This document shows, piece after piece, positions 21,221 to 21,798 of a stretch of 21,798 nt of DNA. A program made the position numbers and the translations under genes. The notes beneath the pieces are model-generated. The model saw nothing but the letters and a program-made list of their open reading frames with translations. It made no database searches and was not told the origin of the DNA. Source of the stretch: CAYVUV01 sp964455095. Its GTDB lineage: Bacteria; Desulfobacterota; Binatia; HRBIN30; CADEER01. How positions within the stretch are numbered: position 1 is the stretch's first letter; the number at the start of each line of letters is the position of its first letter. Where the stretch lies: assembly GCA_964455095.1 (NCBI GenBank), contig CAYVUV010000245.1:1-21798 (forward strand). Direction: 5' to 3'.

Positions 21221-21798
21221 TCACGCCGGCCACTCGGTCGGCCAATCGCGCCCGACCCGCAGCTGCCACTGTGGCGCGCGCCGCTCGAGAAACGCCATCA
21301 CGCCCTCGAGCGCGTCGGGCTGCCCCATCACCACGTGGTGCAGCGCGGTCTCCTTGCGCCCGACCTCCGCCGCGCTCAGCCCGCCGCTCTCCCACAACAG
21401 GCGCTTGCACAGCGCCACCGACAGCGGCGCAGCGTTGGCGGCGATGTCGCGCGCTATCTCCAGCGCGGCCGGCAACACCTCGGCCGCTGGCAACACGCGG
21501 CTGGCGAGGCCGATCGCCAGCGCCTCGTCGCCGCCGACGTGGCGGCCGGTGAGAAACAGCTCCGCGGTGCGCGCCAGGCCGATCGCACGCGGCACGGTGA
21601 AGTGCGAATATGCATCGGGAATCACCCCGCGCCGCACGTGCAGGAAGCCGTACTTGCCCTCGCGCGCGAACAGCCGGATGTCGCACTGCATCGGCAGGGT
21701 GAGGCCGATGCCGACCGCATGGCCGTTGACGGCGGCGATCACCGGCTTGCGAATGGCGAACGCCGGCGGCTCGACGCCGGCGGCGCTGAACTCCGGCT
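21221..21798 (-). CDS. Enoyl-CoA hydratase/isomerase family protein, 5' end outside window
   Basis: This is a partial crotonase-fold protein (192 codons with stop), open to the right edge of the window. The visible part starts before KPVIAAVNGHAVGIGLTLPMQCDIRLFA and includes YGFLHVRRGVIPDAYSHF, then LTGRHVGGDEALAIGLASRVLP. The oxyanion and CoA regions are recognisable. However, the two Glu residues that catalyse hydration in classical enoyl-CoA hydratase are replaced: the GGGxEL Glu by Thr, and the PE Glu by His. It is therefore unlikely to be a standard hydratase and may be an isomerase, hydrolase or another crotonase. A GTG at 21742 would be internal, not a start. It lies 25 bp before the LLM gene, as the first gene of that unit within view. 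Confidence 0.9.
   Translation of the reverse strand, partial: PEFSAAGVEPPAFAIRKPVIAAVNGHAVGIGLTLPMQCDIRLFAREGKYGFLHVRRGVIPDAYSHFTVPRAIGLARTAELFLTGRHVGGDEALAIGLASRVLPAAEVLPAALEIARDIAANAAPLSVALCKRLLWESGGLSAAEVGRKETALHHVVMGQPDALEGVMAFLERRAPQWQLRVGRDWPTEWPA

Overview
The window is GC-rich bacterial chromosome. Several features suggest a member of Candidatus Binatia (Binatota) or a nearby deltaproteobacterial-type lineage. These are the dockerin-like double Ca-loop leader on an exported hydrolase (14112-15212), Thr/Pro-rich linkers in lipoproteins, the C-terminal domain of the nine-haem cytochrome (recalled from many exported Binatia proteins), a deazaflavin (F420)-type LLM oxidoreductase next to a crotonase, and numerous short dispersed intergenic repeats. 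This placement rests on remembered sequence style, not on a search. I see no rRNA, tRNA, CRISPR, transposase, integrase or phage gene.

Layout. 1-616: a nested palindrome, one copy of a palindromic intergenic element, and a DUF420 membrane protein (minus). 755-4352 (plus): a PhoD-like phosphatase lipoprotein, then an ArsR-type repressor with a clear operator palindrome in front of it, abutting a SulP anion transporter. 4433-7836 (plus): a DUF1554 secreted protein with a C-terminal membrane anchor, a broken AbiEii-like nucleotidyltransferase remnant with dispersed repeats after it, and a pectinacetylesterase-family lipoprotein. 7895-10423 (minus): a nine-haem exported cytochrome c. 10919-11524 (plus): a small lytic transglycosylase, convergent with a small membrane protein (11535-11780, minus). 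11937-14086 (plus): a NarL/LuxR response regulator overlapping a membrane histidine kinase, behind a perfect 14-bp palindrome. 14112-16375 (minus): an epoxide-hydrolase-like alpha/beta hydrolase with a dockerin-like leader, the second copy of the palindromic element, and an AurF-like diiron protein with a possible operator. 16440-16640: a large imperfect inverted repeat. 16646-20094 (minus): aldehyde dehydrogenase, DJ-1/PfpI protein and a GlxA-type AraC regulator, separated by hairpin elements. 20185-21798 (minus): LLM oxidoreductase and a crotonase cut by the window edge.

How the genes may work together. This reads as accessory chromosome of a free-living heterotroph. It combines surface and periplasmic hydrolases (phosphatase, esterase, epoxide-type hydrolase), a multihaem electron carrier, a regulated anion importer, and a set of oxidative catabolic enzymes (diiron oxygenase, aldehyde dehydrogenase, LLM, crotonase). 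Most genes are monocistronic, with many strand switches. The credible co-transcribed units are ArsR-SulP, response regulator-kinase, LLM-crotonase, and possibly GlxA regulator-DJ-1-ALDH.

I did not find a convincing new defence or mobile system. The most unusual points are the ArsR gene with no ordinary start codon over its own operator, the kinase whose phospho-accepting His is followed by Gln and which is paired with a NarL-type regulator, the nine-haem cytochrome with Ig-like and Binatia-type tails, the crotonase without either catalytic Glu, and the number of different palindromic intergenic elements.
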